Source: an uncultured archaeon
Lineage (GTDB): Archaea; Thermoproteota; Nitrososphaeria; JACIWG01
Assembly (NCBI GenBank): GCA_938034445.1
Contig: CALHLD010000024.1
Coordinates: forward strand, 1-64,000
Length of the DNA: 64,000 nt
Reading direction: 5' to 3'
Under the pieces are notes generated by a model that saw only the letters and a list, made by a program, of their open reading frames with translations, was not told the origin of the DNA and ran no database searches. The position numbers were made by a program, and so were the translations under genes. Below, in pieces: positions 1-9,510 of the stretch. Every line of letters begins with the position of its first letter. Position 1 is the stretch's first letter.

Positions 1-24
1 AGGGCGCCATAACTAACAAAAGAG

Positions 25-98
25 CGCCGCTGGGAGGATTTGAACCTCCACTCTACTGGTTAACAGCCAGCCGCTTTACCGGGTTAAGCTACAGCGGC
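25..98 (-). tRNA. tRNA-Asn(GUU)
   Basis: Read on the minus strand the sequence folds as a full cloverleaf. Acceptor GCCGCUG pairs with CAGCGGC, the anticodon stem CUGG pairs with CCAG around the loop CUGUUAA (anticodon GUU), and the T arm has GGAGG/CCUCC around UUCAAAU. The discriminator is G. No intron and no encoded CCA. It lies upstream of, and divergent from, the first protein gene. Confidence 0.95.
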
Positions 99-241
99 AC
101 ATTTTTGGAGGATTCATTAACTAAATATATAACTTTTTATATAAAAAATCGTTGTTAAATATGGCACCTTATTTTGTTTAAGAATGGATATGGATTTGTT
201 TATAAGCGTGTTTGTTTATAGGCTTGTGGAAAAGGATAAGA

Positions 242-892
242 ATGCATTTAGATAAAGAGTTTATTGAAAAAGTTAAGGATTTTTTAACAAAGTATACGGG
301 AGACACATTTATTTTGGTTGATGACATTAATTTTTTGAAAAGATTTAATATTTTATGGAATGTTTGTGTACCATATGACGTTAGACCAATTGGATATATT
401 GGAGGGGTAAGTGAAAGTTTGAATCATGAGGTAGTGGTTTACCCCCATATGTCAATAGATTTGCAGGGAGCAGCATATGATTTAGATAAGGCAGATATCG
501 AGCTGAAAGAGTTTCTAGAAGCGTTTTACCAGAAACCTAGGAGAGGTTGTATTATAGTAGGTATAGAGGATCTTAGACAGCGTAAAAGGTGGACAGATCT
601 AGAGAAGAAGCTTCCTTGGACAACAAGATATTTGAGAATGCTAGATGAGCTTGCAAGGGAATATAGCATAAAATATAATGTTAGTATAGTCTTTTCTCCA
701 GGGTTTGGTGGAAAACTTCAATGCAGAGATTATGCATATTTTAAAGCAGAAAAAATGGATGATGAAACAAAGCTTGAGTTGATTAAAAAGCATGCGATCG
801 CTTACACAGAATACTGTAGAGAGTATGAAAGAAGATGGGTTGAGTTTAGGAAAAAAGTGGAAGAGAATTGGGGAAAGAGTGAGATCGTTTAA
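242..892 (+). CDS. hypothetical protein, about 216 aa
   Basis: I do not recognise this protein. It is soluble-looking with mixed charge, no membrane segment, no clear nucleotide-binding motif, a Tyr/Arg-rich middle and a lysine-rich C terminus. I chose the ATG at 242; an in-frame TTG at 212 would add ten residues. An AT-rich TATA-like stretch lies around 125-145, between it and the divergent tRNA-Asn. Its 3' end overlaps the convergent glycosylase gene by 47 bases. Its length and low stop density support a real gene. Confidence 0.7.
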   Translation: MHLDKEFIEKVKDFLTKYTGDTFILVDDINFLKRFNILWNVCVPYDVRPIGYIGGVSESLNHEVVVYPHMSIDLQGAAYDLDKADIELKEFLEAFYQKPRRGCIIVGIEDLRQRKRWTDLEKKLPWTTRYLRMLDELAREYSIKYNVSIVFSPGFGGKLQCRDYAYFKAEKMDDETKLELIKKHAIAYTEYCREYERRWVEFRKKVEENWGKSEIV

Positions 893-1316
893 CCTTTTCC
901 CAAAACTCTATATCACCCTCAACAACAGTAAATAGTGGATGAGGTGCTGGCAGAATGATTCCCAATAATTTATTATATCTTGTTCTATCACGCCTAAACA
1001 ATTTTTTCATCAAGTGATTAAACTCATAAATTAGTTGACCTCTTGTCACTGGTATAGTGTGCTCTAAAAATGGTGGTTTAACGTTACGATTATTAAAGTT
1101 ATATCCTCTTTTAAGTGATTCAATTAATATGTGTAAAAGATAGGTGTTAATAGCGGATATAGGATCTTCTTGTATCTTAAATCTTATTAATTGAGGGTGA
1201 TTTTTGTATCCTCTTACTTCACCTAACAAAACCTTTTTTGCAAGCAAGCCCTCCCTCCAGCAGGCTACAAGTCCTTTCTGGTCAAGATATTTTGGATGAA
1301 TTGACCATAATCTCAT
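846..1316 (-). CDS. pyrimidine dimer DNA glycosylase (T4 endonuclease V-like, PF03013)
   Basis: The N terminus MRLWSIHPKYLD, then a GLVACWREGLLAKKVL stretch and GYKNHPQLIRF, are hallmark sequences of the Pyr_excise family. These enzymes flip out and cut UV-induced pyrimidine dimers and have AP-lyase activity. The 156-residue length is usual for cellular members. I chose the ATG at 1316, which gives the conserved N terminus; a GTG at 1340 would add eight residues not typical of the family. It overlaps the convergent upstream gene. Its role is base-excision repair of UV damage. Confidence 0.85.
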   Translation of the reverse strand: MRLWSIHPKYLDQKGLVACWREGLLAKKVLLGEVRGYKNHPQLIRFKIQEDPISAINTYLLHILIESLKRGYNFNNRNVKPPFLEHTIPVTRGQLIYEFNHLMKKLFRRDRTRYNKLLGIILPAPHPLFTVVEGDIEFWEKVKRSHSFPNSLPLFS

Positions 1317-1353
1317 TCTAAAAATAAGTAGTAGCCTCACATATTTTAAGATT

Positions 1354-2763
1354 TTATTTAAACAATGAGATGAAAGCGCTTATATTATCTTTTATCGATC
1401 TTATTAGCGGATGTCTTATAGCTTCAGGCTTTTCTAATTGTTCAAGTCTTATTATTCTAAAATAGATTGGGGGATGAGGGTCAAAACCCAGCCAAGCCCT
1501 AATCCTAAATGAAGGGTCCCTTTCAAGTACGAGTCTTCTAAAACCAATTTTCCTCAAAGCTTCAGCCAAAACCTTAGGTTTACCTATTATAACAGCGGAT
1601 TCCAGGTCAGCCTTAGACTCGAAAAATTTTGCGACAAAATAAACCATAGAGAAAGCTATTAGAAGATATATGAAACCTAATATCATAACCAGAGGCCAGA
1701 GCACATAAACTCTAAGAATATATTCTGTTGAAGCAAGTGTAAAGAAAGCCACAGTATCCTTTCCTTTTATATGGCTAAGTTCATGCCCTATAACAGTCAA
1801 AATTTCTTCTTCATTAAGTTGTACAAGGAGACCTGTGGTTATTAACATGACACCATATTTCGAACTAACACCTGAGGCTGCCGCATTTGGAATAGTAATG
1901 TTTGATACAATAATTTTTGGAATATTTAGCTTAAATTTTCTGCAAGCGTATTCTACAAGATCGTAAAGGTTTAATATTTTAGCGGAAACACTTTCAGGAA
2001 CACATTTTAATCCATATTTTGAGAAAACATTTTTAGCTGTTTCACATTCAACCTTTTTACCTTTGGCTAAAGTTAAATTGTATACTTCATTTTTAATTTC
2101 AGCCAAAATTCCAGGATTAACCTTAATCCTTTCAAATTCTTCTGGCGTAAGTTGATACTGTAGTATATGAACATACGGGTTATCCTTTGTAATTTCCCAG
2201 TCACCAATAGAAGAAACAATCCTTCCAGAAAAAAGAAGTATGATAAATTGGACCATAACCAGAAATATTGGAGTATAGGGTCCAAAAATTATAAAAAGAA
2301 AAACGCTTACAAAAATGAATATAAGAAAGAAGAAGAGCATGCTTTCAGAAAAAATTTTAATGATAAAATTGTTCTTTTTAGAAAAAACCTTTTCTGGCAC
2401 AATCGTCTTTCCTTCAACCCATGTAAAATATAATGTAGCCTGTCTAATCCTATCCTCAAAAACTTGAACACCTATAAAGAGATCCTCCTTAATTCTAGAA
2501 ACAAACTCTTCAGGAACAGGGCCTCTCAAATACATTTCAACCAAAATAGGATTGCCTACAATAATGGAAACATCTATCGACCAAGGAAAACTTTCAACCA
2601 TGACTTTAAAAGAGAGAACTTTACCTCTTTCATCTTCTAAAACTACAATTTCTTTAAAAATATCCTTCTTTCTAAGATAATTTTCTTCAATAAATTTTAG
2701 AAGATAGTCAAAGTTGATTGGAGAAATTTCAGTTTCTATAGTAAAAGACAATTTTGAGGACAT
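1354..2763 (-). CDS. M48-family membrane zinc metalloprotease (HtpX-like)
   Basis: An HExxH zinc-protease motif (GHELSHIKGKD, near residue 325) and a downstream glutamate ligand in FFESKADLES identify peptidase family M48. Hydrophobic membrane segments lie near residues 150-195 and again after the catalytic motif (about 345-385), so the protein is an integral membrane enzyme. The first 140 residues form a soluble domain I do not recognise. HtpX-type proteases remove misfolded membrane proteins. I chose ATG 2763; TTG 2787 is an alternative. It is divergent from the dehydrogenase at 2855. Confidence 0.85.
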   Translation of the reverse strand: MSSKLSFTIETEISPINFDYLLKFIEENYLRKKDIFKEIVVLEDERGKVLSFKVMVESFPWSIDVSIIVGNPILVEMYLRGPVPEEFVSRIKEDLFIGVQVFEDRIRQATLYFTWVEGKTIVPEKVFSKKNNFIIKIFSESMLFFFLIFIFVSVFLFIIFGPYTPIFLVMVQFIILLFSGRIVSSIGDWEITKDNPYVHILQYQLTPEEFERIKVNPGILAEIKNEVYNLTLAKGKKVECETAKNVFSKYGLKCVPESVSAKILNLYDLVEYACRKFKLNIPKIIVSNITIPNAAASGVSSKYGVMLITTGLLVQLNEEEILTVIGHELSHIKGKDTVAFFTLASTEYILRVYVLWPLVMILGFIYLLIAFSMVYFVAKFFESKADLESAVIIGKPKVLAEALRKIGFRRLVLERDPSFRIRAWLGFDPHPPIYFRIIRLEQLEKPEAIRHPLIRSIKDNISAFISLFK

Positions 2764-2854
2764 GCTATTACCAAAATTTGAAAACAAATATTATTTTAAC
2801 ATTTCTAAAACCTTTTTAATCATAAACATGCAACCTAGAAGAAGGTGAAAAAGT

Positions 2855-3748
2855 TTGGAGTTTAAAATAGGGTTTATCGGACTCGGTATAATGGGAAAAC
2901 CAATGGCAAAAAATTTGATAAAGGCAGGATTCAAACTAACTGTATGGAATAGAACCACATCAAAGATGAAGGAGCTCATAGACATGGGTGCAGAAGGGGC
3001 GAGTTCACCGAAAGAGGTTGCAGAAAAAAGTAATGTTATCATTACAATGTTAACAGATTCGCCTGATGTAGAAGAAGTTATTCTAGGACCATCCGGAGTA
3101 ATAGAAGGTGTAAGAAAGGGGTCGATAGTGATTGACATGAGCACAATATCACCTAAAGTTGCGAAAAAAATTGCAAAAAAACTTGCTGAAGTTGGAGTAG
3201 AAATGCTCGACGCTCCAGTAACAGGCGGAGAAATAGGGGCAATAAACGCGACCCTTTCAATAATGGTTGGAGGAAATTATGAGACCTTCGAAAAATGTCT
3301 TCCAATCTTCCAAGCTCTTGGAAAAAAGGTTACATACATGGGACCACACGGTAATGGACAAATCACTAAACTCTGTAACCAAATAATGTGTGTAATGAAC
3401 CTTCAAGGAGTATGTGAAGGATTAATGTTGGCGGCAAAAGCAGGTTTGGACTTAAACAAGCTTTTAGAAGTTCTAACAGGAGGAGCTGCAAACTCTTGGA
3501 TGCTGTCCAACCTAGGCCCAAAAATGATTAAAGGGGATATGGAGCCAGGATTTAAAATAGCTACACAGCAAAAGGATTTAAGACTAGTACTAGAGACAGC
3601 CGCAGAACTTAATGTACCATTACCTGGGACAGCAATAGTACAACAGATGTTCAGAGTCGCTGAAGCTGAAGGATTTTCAGAAAAAGGAACACAAGCCCTG
3701 ATTAAGGCGATGGAGAAGCTAGCAGGGTACAAGCTGACGAAAGAGTGA
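2855..3748 (+). CDS. 3-hydroxyisobutyrate dehydrogenase-family (beta-hydroxyacid) dehydrogenase
   Basis: The N-terminal Rossmann motif GFIGLGIMGKPMAKNLIKAG and the segment DAPVTGGEIGAINATLSIMVGG are diagnostic of the NAD(P)-dependent beta-hydroxyacid dehydrogenases (hydroxyisobutyrate, tartronate semialdehyde and glyoxylate/succinic-semialdehyde reductases). The predicted catalytic lysine lies in the conserved LCNQIMC region (around residue 170). Its 297 residues match the family. It starts at TTG 2855 behind GAAGGTGA. The substrate cannot be fixed from sequence; aldehyde or glyoxylate reduction is as likely as valine catabolism. Confidence 0.88.
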   Translation: MEFKIGFIGLGIMGKPMAKNLIKAGFKLTVWNRTTSKMKELIDMGAEGASSPKEVAEKSNVIITMLTDSPDVEEVILGPSGVIEGVRKGSIVIDMSTISPKVAKKIAKKLAEVGVEMLDAPVTGGEIGAINATLSIMVGGNYETFEKCLPIFQALGKKVTYMGPHGNGQITKLCNQIMCVMNLQGVCEGLMLAAKAGLDLNKLLEVLTGGAANSWMLSNLGPKMIKGDMEPGFKIATQQKDLRLVLETAAELNVPLPGTAIVQQMFRVAEAEGFSEKGTQALIKAMEKLAGYKLTKE

Positions 3749-3945
3749 CAAAAATTGTCTATCCAAAATTTTATATTTTTGAATAACAGTTTGATTTAAA
3801 CGATATTTTATCAGAAAAACTAGGAAATATAATAACAGAGGAGGGGAGGAACTTCCCAGCTGTCGAAAGTAAAGTTAAAAAAATGTCCTTTTTAACCCTC
3901 TATTGATTATACTTATTTTAATCGTATGCTAAAAGGTGACCATGT

Positions 3946-4545
3946 ATGGAGGATGAAGGAAAAAATATAGAAAATAGGGAAGAAGAGAAAAGTATTGAGC
4001 AAACCGAATCTATAAAAACACAAGAACAAGTGAAAAAGGCTGAAATTGAAGATTTAAAGAGTAAAGTTGAATTATATCGAAAAGAGGTAGAGGAGGAAAA
4101 GAAGAAGGCTGAAGAATATCTTACACGATTAAAATATGTTCAAGCAGATTACCTAAACTTTAGAAGGAGGATAGAAAAGGAGATAGAGGAAATCAAAAAA
4201 TATTCAAATGAACGTTTTATAATATCACTCTTAGAGATTGTAGACGAACTTGAAATGGCTTTAGAGGCGGGTAAGAATACGAATTCTATAAAAATTTTGC
4301 TTGAGGGGGTAGAGATGACACTCAAAAAGTTGAACAAGATTTTAGAAAATGAGGGAGTTAAAAAGATAGATGCATTAGGTAAAATGTTCGATCCAAACGT
4401 ACATTATGTTATAGCAAGGGTTGAAAAAGATGATATTGAAGAAGGAACAATTTTAGAGGAAGTCAGAAAAGGATATATTATGAGGGATAGAGTCATTAGA
4501 CCTAGTATAGTTAAAGTTGCAGTTAAATCTTCAAATAGAAAATGA
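3946..4545 (+). CDS. grpE: GrpE nucleotide exchange factor
   Basis: A long acidic, lysine-rich coiled coil (about residues 25-95) is followed by the beta-sheet head with the GrpE-type motif VKKIDALGKMFDPNVHYVI and a VRKGYIMRDRVIRPSIVKV ending. GrpE releases ADP from DnaK. It is the first gene of a grpE-dnaK-dnaJ cluster, with dnaK starting 20 bases downstream. The set is a known bacterial-to-archaeal transfer. The preceding 197 bases (3749-3945) hold no convincing gene. Confidence 0.95.
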   Translation: MEDEGKNIENREEEKSIEQTESIKTQEQVKKAEIEDLKSKVELYRKEVEEEKKKAEEYLTRLKYVQADYLNFRRRIEKEIEEIKKYSNERFIISLLEIVDELEMALEAGKNTNSIKILLEGVEMTLKKLNKILENEGVKKIDALGKMFDPNVHYVIARVEKDDIEEGTILEEVRKGYIMRDRVIRPSIVKVAVKSSNRK

Positions 4546-4564
4546 TGATTAAGGGGTGATTAAA

Positions 4565-6415
4565 ATGAGTGGAAATCAAGTCCGTGAAAAGGTTATTGGA
4601 ATAGATTTGGGTACTACAAATTCTGCTGCAGCAATATGGGAAAATGGCAAAGCAATCGTCATACCAAGTGCCGAAGGGCCGACTATCGCAGGCAAAATGT
4701 TTCCATCAGTGGTAGCCTTTACCAAAGACGGACAACTACTTGTCGGAGAACCTGCAAAAAGACAGGCAACAATAAACCCTGAAGGAACAATCTTTGAAAT
4801 AAAAAGAAAAATGGGCACTAACTATAAAGTCAACATTTTTGGAAAAGAGTATACGCCTCAGCAGATTTCAGCATTTATCCTACAAAAGATAAAGAGGGAT
4901 TCTGAAGCCTACCTTGGAGTGCCGATAAAAAAATGTGTGATAACCGTTCCAGCACACTTTAACGATAACCAAAGACAGGCCACCAAAGACGCCGCAGAAA
5001 TCGCTGGGTTCGAAGTTCTGAGAATAATAAATGAGCCAACAGCAGCATGCCTTGCATACGGAATAGATAAACTTGAAAAAGAAATGAAGATTCTAGTATT
5101 CAGTTTTGGTGGAGGAACACATGATGTCACAATAATGGACTTTGGTAAAGGAGTATTCCAGGTCCTTTCAACAAGCGGCGACACCCAAACTGGTGGAGCA
5201 GACATAGACCAGGCTCTTATGAACTATATTATTGAAGAATTCAAAAAGCAGACCGGAATAGATTTAAGGGGAGACAAGATGGCTATGGCTAGATTAAAGG
5301 AGGCGGCTGAAAAAGCGAAGATAGAGCTTTCAACACTCTTACAAACTGACATAGACCTACCATTTATATACGTAGACGCTTCAGGACCGAAACATCTTCA
5401 TATGACAATAACAAGGGCGAAACTGGAAGAACTTGCTGAACCAATAGTGGAGAGGACAAGAAATACTATTATGAGGGCGATAGAAGACGCTAAACTTACA
5501 CCCAAAGACATAGATAAGGTGATTCTTATTGGTGGAACAACAAGAATGCCTTTAGTACAAAGGTTTGTTGAAAAAATAATAGGAAAACCTCCAGAAAGGG
5601 GTGTAGACCCAATGGAATGTGTTGCAATAGGTGCGGCAATACAGGGTGCAGTACTAACAGGAGAAGTCAAAGACATACTTCTAATAGATGTTACACCATT
5701 ATCATTAGGTGTAGAAACACTTGGAGGAATATTCACCAAAATTATTGAAAGGAACACGCCAATCCCTACAAGAAGAAGCCAAATTTTTACTACCGCAGAA
5801 GATTTCCAGACGGCGGTGACAATACATGTCTTACAGGGTGAAAGAGCCATGGCAGCTGATAACATTTCTTTAGGAATGTTCCATTTGACTGGAATACCTC
5901 CAGCACCACGAGGAGTACCTCAGATAGAAGTCACATTCGATATAGACGCAAATGGGATACTGCATGTTACCGCAAAAGACCTTGGAACAGGAAAGGAGGC
6001 AAAGATAACAATAACAGCAGCAACAAAACTATCACAGGAGGAGAAGGAGCGGATGATAAAAGAGGCAGAACAGTACGCTGAACTTGATAAGAAGAGGAGG
6101 GAGGAGGCGGAACTTAGAAATGATGCAGAAGCACTAATATACACTTCTGAAAAGACAAAAAAAGACCTTGGAGACAAGCTTACACAGCAACAGAAGGAAC
6201 AGATTGAAAAAGCAGTTTCAGAATTACGTGAAGCACTTTCAGGTAAAGATATAGAAAAAATAAAGCAGAAGCGTGAAGAACTTAGGAGAGTTTTACAGGA
6301 AGTTGGAACAATAATATATCAGCAGGCAGCATCAGAATATGCTAAACAACAAAAAAGTGGGCAAGAAAAACAATCAGATGACAAGACTGTAAACACAGAA
6401 TATAAGGTTACATAA
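4565..6415 (+). CDS. dnaK: molecular chaperone DnaK (Hsp70) with altered ATPase motif
   Basis: This is a complete 616-residue Hsp70: phosphate loop 1 [10 protein letters not shown] near residue 12, the [12 protein letters not shown] region, the interdomain linker ([14 protein letters not shown]) and a substrate-binding domain. The start is ATG 4565 behind GGGGTGAT; GTG 4556 is possible. Oddity: phosphate loop 2, normally DLGGGTFD, reads S180-FGGGTHD, so the Mg-coordinating aspartate (D199 of bovine Hsc70) is serine and Phe is His. The partner Thr185 and Asp187 are kept. It also lacks the bacterial-type EEVD-like acidic tail. It works with the flanking GrpE and DnaJ. Confidence 0.96.
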   Translation: MSGNQVREKVIGIDLGTTNSAAAIWENGKAIVIPSAEGPTIAGKMFPSVVAFTKDGQLLVGEPAKRQATINPEGTIFEIKRKMGTNYKVNIFGKEYTPQQISAFILQKIKRDSEAYLGVPIKKCVITVPAHFNDNQRQATKDAAEIAGFEVLRIINEPTAACLAYGIDKLEKEMKILVFSFGGGTHDVTIMDFGKGVFQVLSTSGDTQTGGADIDQALMNYIIEEFKKQTGIDLRGDKMAMARLKEAAEKAKIELSTLLQTDIDLPFIYVDASGPKHLHMTITRAKLEELAEPIVERTRNTIMRAIEDAKLTPKDIDKVILIGGTTRMPLVQRFVEKIIGKPPERGVDPMECVAIGAAIQGAVLTGEVKDILLIDVTPLSLGVETLGGIFTKIIERNTPIPTRRSQIFTTAEDFQTAVTIHVLQGERAMAADNISLGMFHLTGIPPAPRGVPQIEVTFDIDANGILHVTAKDLGTGKEAKITITAATKLSQEEKERMIKEAEQYAELDKKRREEAELRNDAEALIYTSEKTKKDLGDKLTQQQKEQIEKAVSELREALSGKDIEKIKQKREELRRVLQEVGTIIYQQAASEYAKQQKSGQEKQSDDKTVNTEYKVT

Positions 6416-6532
6416 AAAAGATCAATACTTTAACCGCATTTGCTTAAATTAATTTGTTAACAGAGAATTAATATCCTAAACCTTTAATTCTATTGAAGGG
6501 GAAATATACACGGTCTAAAGGGGTGGTAGAGC

Positions 6533-7663
6533 ATGTCTGGGAAAAAGGACTACTATGAGATACTCGGTGTACCAAGAAATGCTACAAAGGAGCAGATTAG
6601 GGAAGCATATAGAAGACTTGCCATGCTCTATCACCCTGACAGAAACAAGTCACCTGATGCCGAAGAAAAATTTAAGGAAATCTCTGAAGCATATGCGGTC
6701 TTATCGGATGATGAGAAGAGAAGACAGTATGATATGCTTGGGCAGGTTGGCTTCCAGCAACAGTATACTCCAGAAGACATATTTAGAGGAACAGATTTTG
6801 AATCAATATTTAGAGACCTAGGATTTGGGTTTGACTTCGATAACATATTCGACTTCTTCTTCGGAAGAGACAGGTTTAGAAGAGAAAATGTTGGCAGAGA
6901 CCTATACTATGAGCTTCAGATAACATTAGAGGAAGCAGCAAAGGGTGTAGAAAAGGAAATAGAAATTTACAGAAACGAAATATGTGACACATGCCATGGT
7001 TCAGGTGCAAGCCCAGGAACAAGTCCAAAAACATGTAGTGTATGCAAGGGAACCGGCCAAGTACAGAGAGTTCAAAGCAGTGGCTTCACAAGATTTGTTC
7101 AGATTACTACATGCTATGCTTGCAAAGGTAAGGGTACAGTTATAGAAACACCTTGCAGAGAATGTAAGGGTACAGGCATTACAAAACGTAGGAGAAGAAT
7201 AGTTGTTAAGATACCTCAAGGAATAGATGAAGGTTACAGGCTAAGACTAGAAGGACAAGGTGATATACCACCAAATGGAGGAAGACCTGGAGACCTGTAC
7301 ATTGGAATAAGGATAGCTCCACACAAACATTTTAGAAGAGAAGGAGACGACATATTCTATAAGCTTGAAATAAGTTTCCCTCAAGCAGTGTTGGGTACAG
7401 AGGTAACAATACCAACATTTGATGGGAATACAATTATTAAGATACCTCCAGGCACACAACCAGGAGAAACTATAAGATTACATGGGAAGGGTATGCCAAG
7501 ACTTGATAGAAGGGGAAGAGGCGACCTTATTGTAGAAGTAAATGTTATAGTGCCAAAGAAGCTTACACCAAGACAAAGAGAACTTATCCAAGAACTTGCA
7601 AAAGAATTTAGCACAGGCAATGTAGAGAATGGAAGAACACGGAACAGGTTTTTTAAATTCTAA
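6533..7663 (+). CDS. dnaJ: co-chaperone DnaJ (Hsp40)
   Basis: All type I Hsp40 parts are present: a J domain with the HPD tripeptide ([15 protein letters not shown]), a short Phe/Asp/Gly-rich linker (about 75-115), four CxxCxGxG zinc-finger repeats between about 146 and 205, and the C-terminal peptide-binding domain with [21 protein letters not shown]. It delivers substrates to DnaK and stimulates its ATPase. It lies 117 bases after dnaK. The linker is unusually poor in glycine for a G/F region. Confidence 0.96.
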   Translation: MSGKKDYYEILGVPRNATKEQIREAYRRLAMLYHPDRNKSPDAEEKFKEISEAYAVLSDDEKRRQYDMLGQVGFQQQYTPEDIFRGTDFESIFRDLGFGFDFDNIFDFFFGRDRFRRENVGRDLYYELQITLEEAAKGVEKEIEIYRNEICDTCHGSGASPGTSPKTCSVCKGTGQVQRVQSSGFTRFVQITTCYACKGKGTVIETPCRECKGTGITKRRRRIVVKIPQGIDEGYRLRLEGQGDIPPNGGRPGDLYIGIRIAPHKHFRREGDDIFYKLEISFPQAVLGTEVTIPTFDGNTIIKIPPGTQPGETIRLHGKGMPRLDRRGRGDLIVEVNVIVPKKLTPRQRELIQELAKEFSTGNVENGRTRNRFFKF

Positions 7664-7701
7664 AATTTCATAAACCAGCATATTTGATATTGTAGGGGAG
7701 A

Positions 7702-8607
7702 ATGGGAAAAAAGGTAGCAATAGTTAAAGAACGTACAAGATATGAGGCTGTTAAAAAGGCATTAGAGTACATAAAAGATGAGATAATAGAGGGAATTTAT
7801 GGAAAAAATGATGTGATTATTAAACCAAACCTTGTATCCTCATACAGGCAACTTGCATCCACACACATAGACACAATCAAGGCAATATATGATTTCATAA
7901 AACAATACTATAATGGAAAAATTTCCATCGTAGAAGGTTCTGCAACCAATACAATTACAGCATTCAAAAACTTCGGATACACACAATTTGCACAAGAAAG
8001 GGGAATAGAACTTTTTGATCTAAACCAAGACGATTACAGAGAAATAATCGTCTATGATAGTAGATATAATCGGATTACAGTAAGAGTTTCAAAAAGAGTT
8101 TTGGAAAGCGATTACAGGATATCATCGGCCGTATTAAAGACACATGATGCAGTAATTGCAACTCTTTCAATAAAAAATATGGTTGTAGGAAGCATACTAC
8201 AAGGCGACAAGCATAGAATACATCAAGGATACAAGGCAATAAACTTGAACATTTACAAGATAGCAAAATATGTTTGGCCACAGCTAGTGGTAATAGATGG
8301 GTTTGTTGCAATGGAAGGAGACGGACCAGTTTCAGGTACGCCAGTGGAGATGGGAACAGTTATAGCTAGTACAGACCCACTTGCAGCAGACACTGTAGGA
8401 GCATACATTATGGGATTCGATCCAAACGAGATAGGATACCTACATTATCTGAAGAAGTCAGGGGTAGGGGAAGGAAACCTAGAAAAAATTGAAATTTTAG
8501 GAGAGAAGCCAGAAAATGTTAGAAGACAATTTAAACCACATACTACATACAGCCTACAAAGAAAATGGGAAATAGAAGACACGGATATAGAAAGACTGCT
8601 CTCTTAA
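7702..8607 (+). CDS. DUF362 domain protein
   Basis: The pattern KKVAIVKERTRYEAVKKAL, then IIKPNLVS, VVEGSA-like IVEGSA and LKTHDAVIATLSIKNMVVGSI is typical of DUF362 proteins. Many of these carry a C-terminal ferredoxin domain; this 301-residue copy has none. A conserved Asp in GFVAMEGDGPVSGTPVEMG is visible. The biochemical function of the family is unsettled. It follows dnaJ by 38 bases, on the same strand. Confidence 0.85.
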   Translation: MGKKVAIVKERTRYEAVKKALEYIKDEIIEGIYGKNDVIIKPNLVSSYRQLASTHIDTIKAIYDFIKQYYNGKISIVEGSATNTITAFKNFGYTQFAQERGIELFDLNQDDYREIIVYDSRYNRITVRVSKRVLESDYRISSAVLKTHDAVIATLSIKNMVVGSILQGDKHRIHQGYKAINLNIYKIAKYVWPQLVVIDGFVAMEGDGPVSGTPVEMGTVIASTDPLAADTVGAYIMGFDPNEIGYLHYLKKSGVGEGNLEKIEILGEKPENVRRQFKPHTTYSLQRKWEIEDTDIERLLS

Positions 8608-8657
8608 GAGGCAGATAACTTAAAAAATTTAAATTATAGTGTTAGGAAAAGGGGGCC

Positions 8658-8960
8658 ATGACAAATTTAATTCCTCCGGAATATGCTTGGATTGTCCCAA
8701 TAGTAGTACCATTCATTATAGGATTGATAGTCGGCGTGATAATCAAAAAGGCGTTAAAGCTGATAATAGCACTTATAGTACTAATCGTATTCTTAGCAGT
8801 TGTAGGATATACACAATTACCTAGCTTCGAGGAAATAGCGAAAGCGGCTCTAATGTACCTACCAAAAATTTGGGCTGAAGCAAGTCCATTGTTGAACATA
8901 CTGCCTTACTCTTCTCTAACATTTTTACTTGGACTTGCATTAGGGTTATGGAAAGGATAG
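8658..8960 (+). CDS. small membrane protein, about 100 aa
   Basis: Three hydrophobic stretches are visible: residues about 10-30, 32-52 (positively charged KKALK between them) and 75-98. The architecture, with a glycine-rich GLIVGVIIKKALK helix, resembles the small FUN14-like membrane proteins common in archaea, but I am not sure of this. It lies between DUF362 and the HD hydrolase, seven bases before the latter, so the two are probably co-transcribed. Confidence 0.7.
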   Translation: MTNLIPPEYAWIVPIVVPFIIGLIVGVIIKKALKLIIALIVLIVFLAVVGYTQLPSFEEIAKAALMYLPKIWAEASPLLNILPYSSLTFLLGLALGLWKG

Positions 8961-8966
8961 ATTTTA

Positions 8967-9509
8967 ATGAACATAAAAGCAGTCACCAGAGCTGCTAGAA
9001 TATTAAAAAATATGCCTAGAACAGGATGGTTACAGAAAGAAATACCATTATATGTTGCTGAAACAGTTGCAGAACATACCTTCGAGGTAGCCCTAATTTC
9101 ACTATCATTCGCTTTAGAGTTAGAGGATAGAATTAATATTGGAAAAGTTTTAACCATGGCCATAGTTCATGATTTAAGTGAGTCTGTTTTAGGGGATACA
9201 CCGAAAGCGTTAACTGAAAGATTAAGTGAGAGAATAAAACATGAGATTGAGAGTGAGACAATCGAGAATATTACTGGTTCAGAGGAGATAAGAAAGATTT
9301 TTGAAGAATATGCCGGTGGAGAAAGTTTGGAGGCAAAGATTGTTAAAACCTCAGACAAACTTTCAACTATATTACAGGCTAAAAGCTACAAGAGTATGGG
9401 GTATAAGGTAAATGAGATCATAGAGACAACAAGAAATGAGCTGGTGAAGACACTTAAACAGATTGAAGATAAAAATATAGTGGAAATTGTATATAGCTTA
9501 ATAGAATAA
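8967..9509 (+). CDS. HD-domain hydrolase (YfbR/HDDC2-like 5'-nucleotidase)
   Basis: Metal-binding HD-domain residues are clear: H in VAEHTFEVA near residue 37 and HD in AIVHDLSES near residue 69, followed by GDTPKALTERL and a later KTSDKLS aspartate. The order and the 180-residue size match the archaeal HD family related to YfbR, which dephosphorylates (deoxy)nucleoside monophosphates. It ends one base before the convergent purP gene. Function in nucleotide pool control is inferred from the family. Confidence 0.85.
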   Translation: MNIKAVTRAARILKNMPRTGWLQKEIPLYVAETVAEHTFEVALISLSFALELEDRINIGKVLTMAIVHDLSESVLGDTPKALTERLSERIKHEIESETIENITGSEEIRKIFEEYAGGESLEAKIVKTSDKLSTILQAKSYKSMGYKVNEIIETTRNELVKTLKQIEDKNIVEIVYSLIE

Positions 9510-9510
9510 T

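Noticed and set aside
3780-3905. Open stretch FDLNDILSEKLGNIITEEG before grpE
   Set aside because: No usable start codon ahead of it and no recognisable family; too short to call even as a relic.
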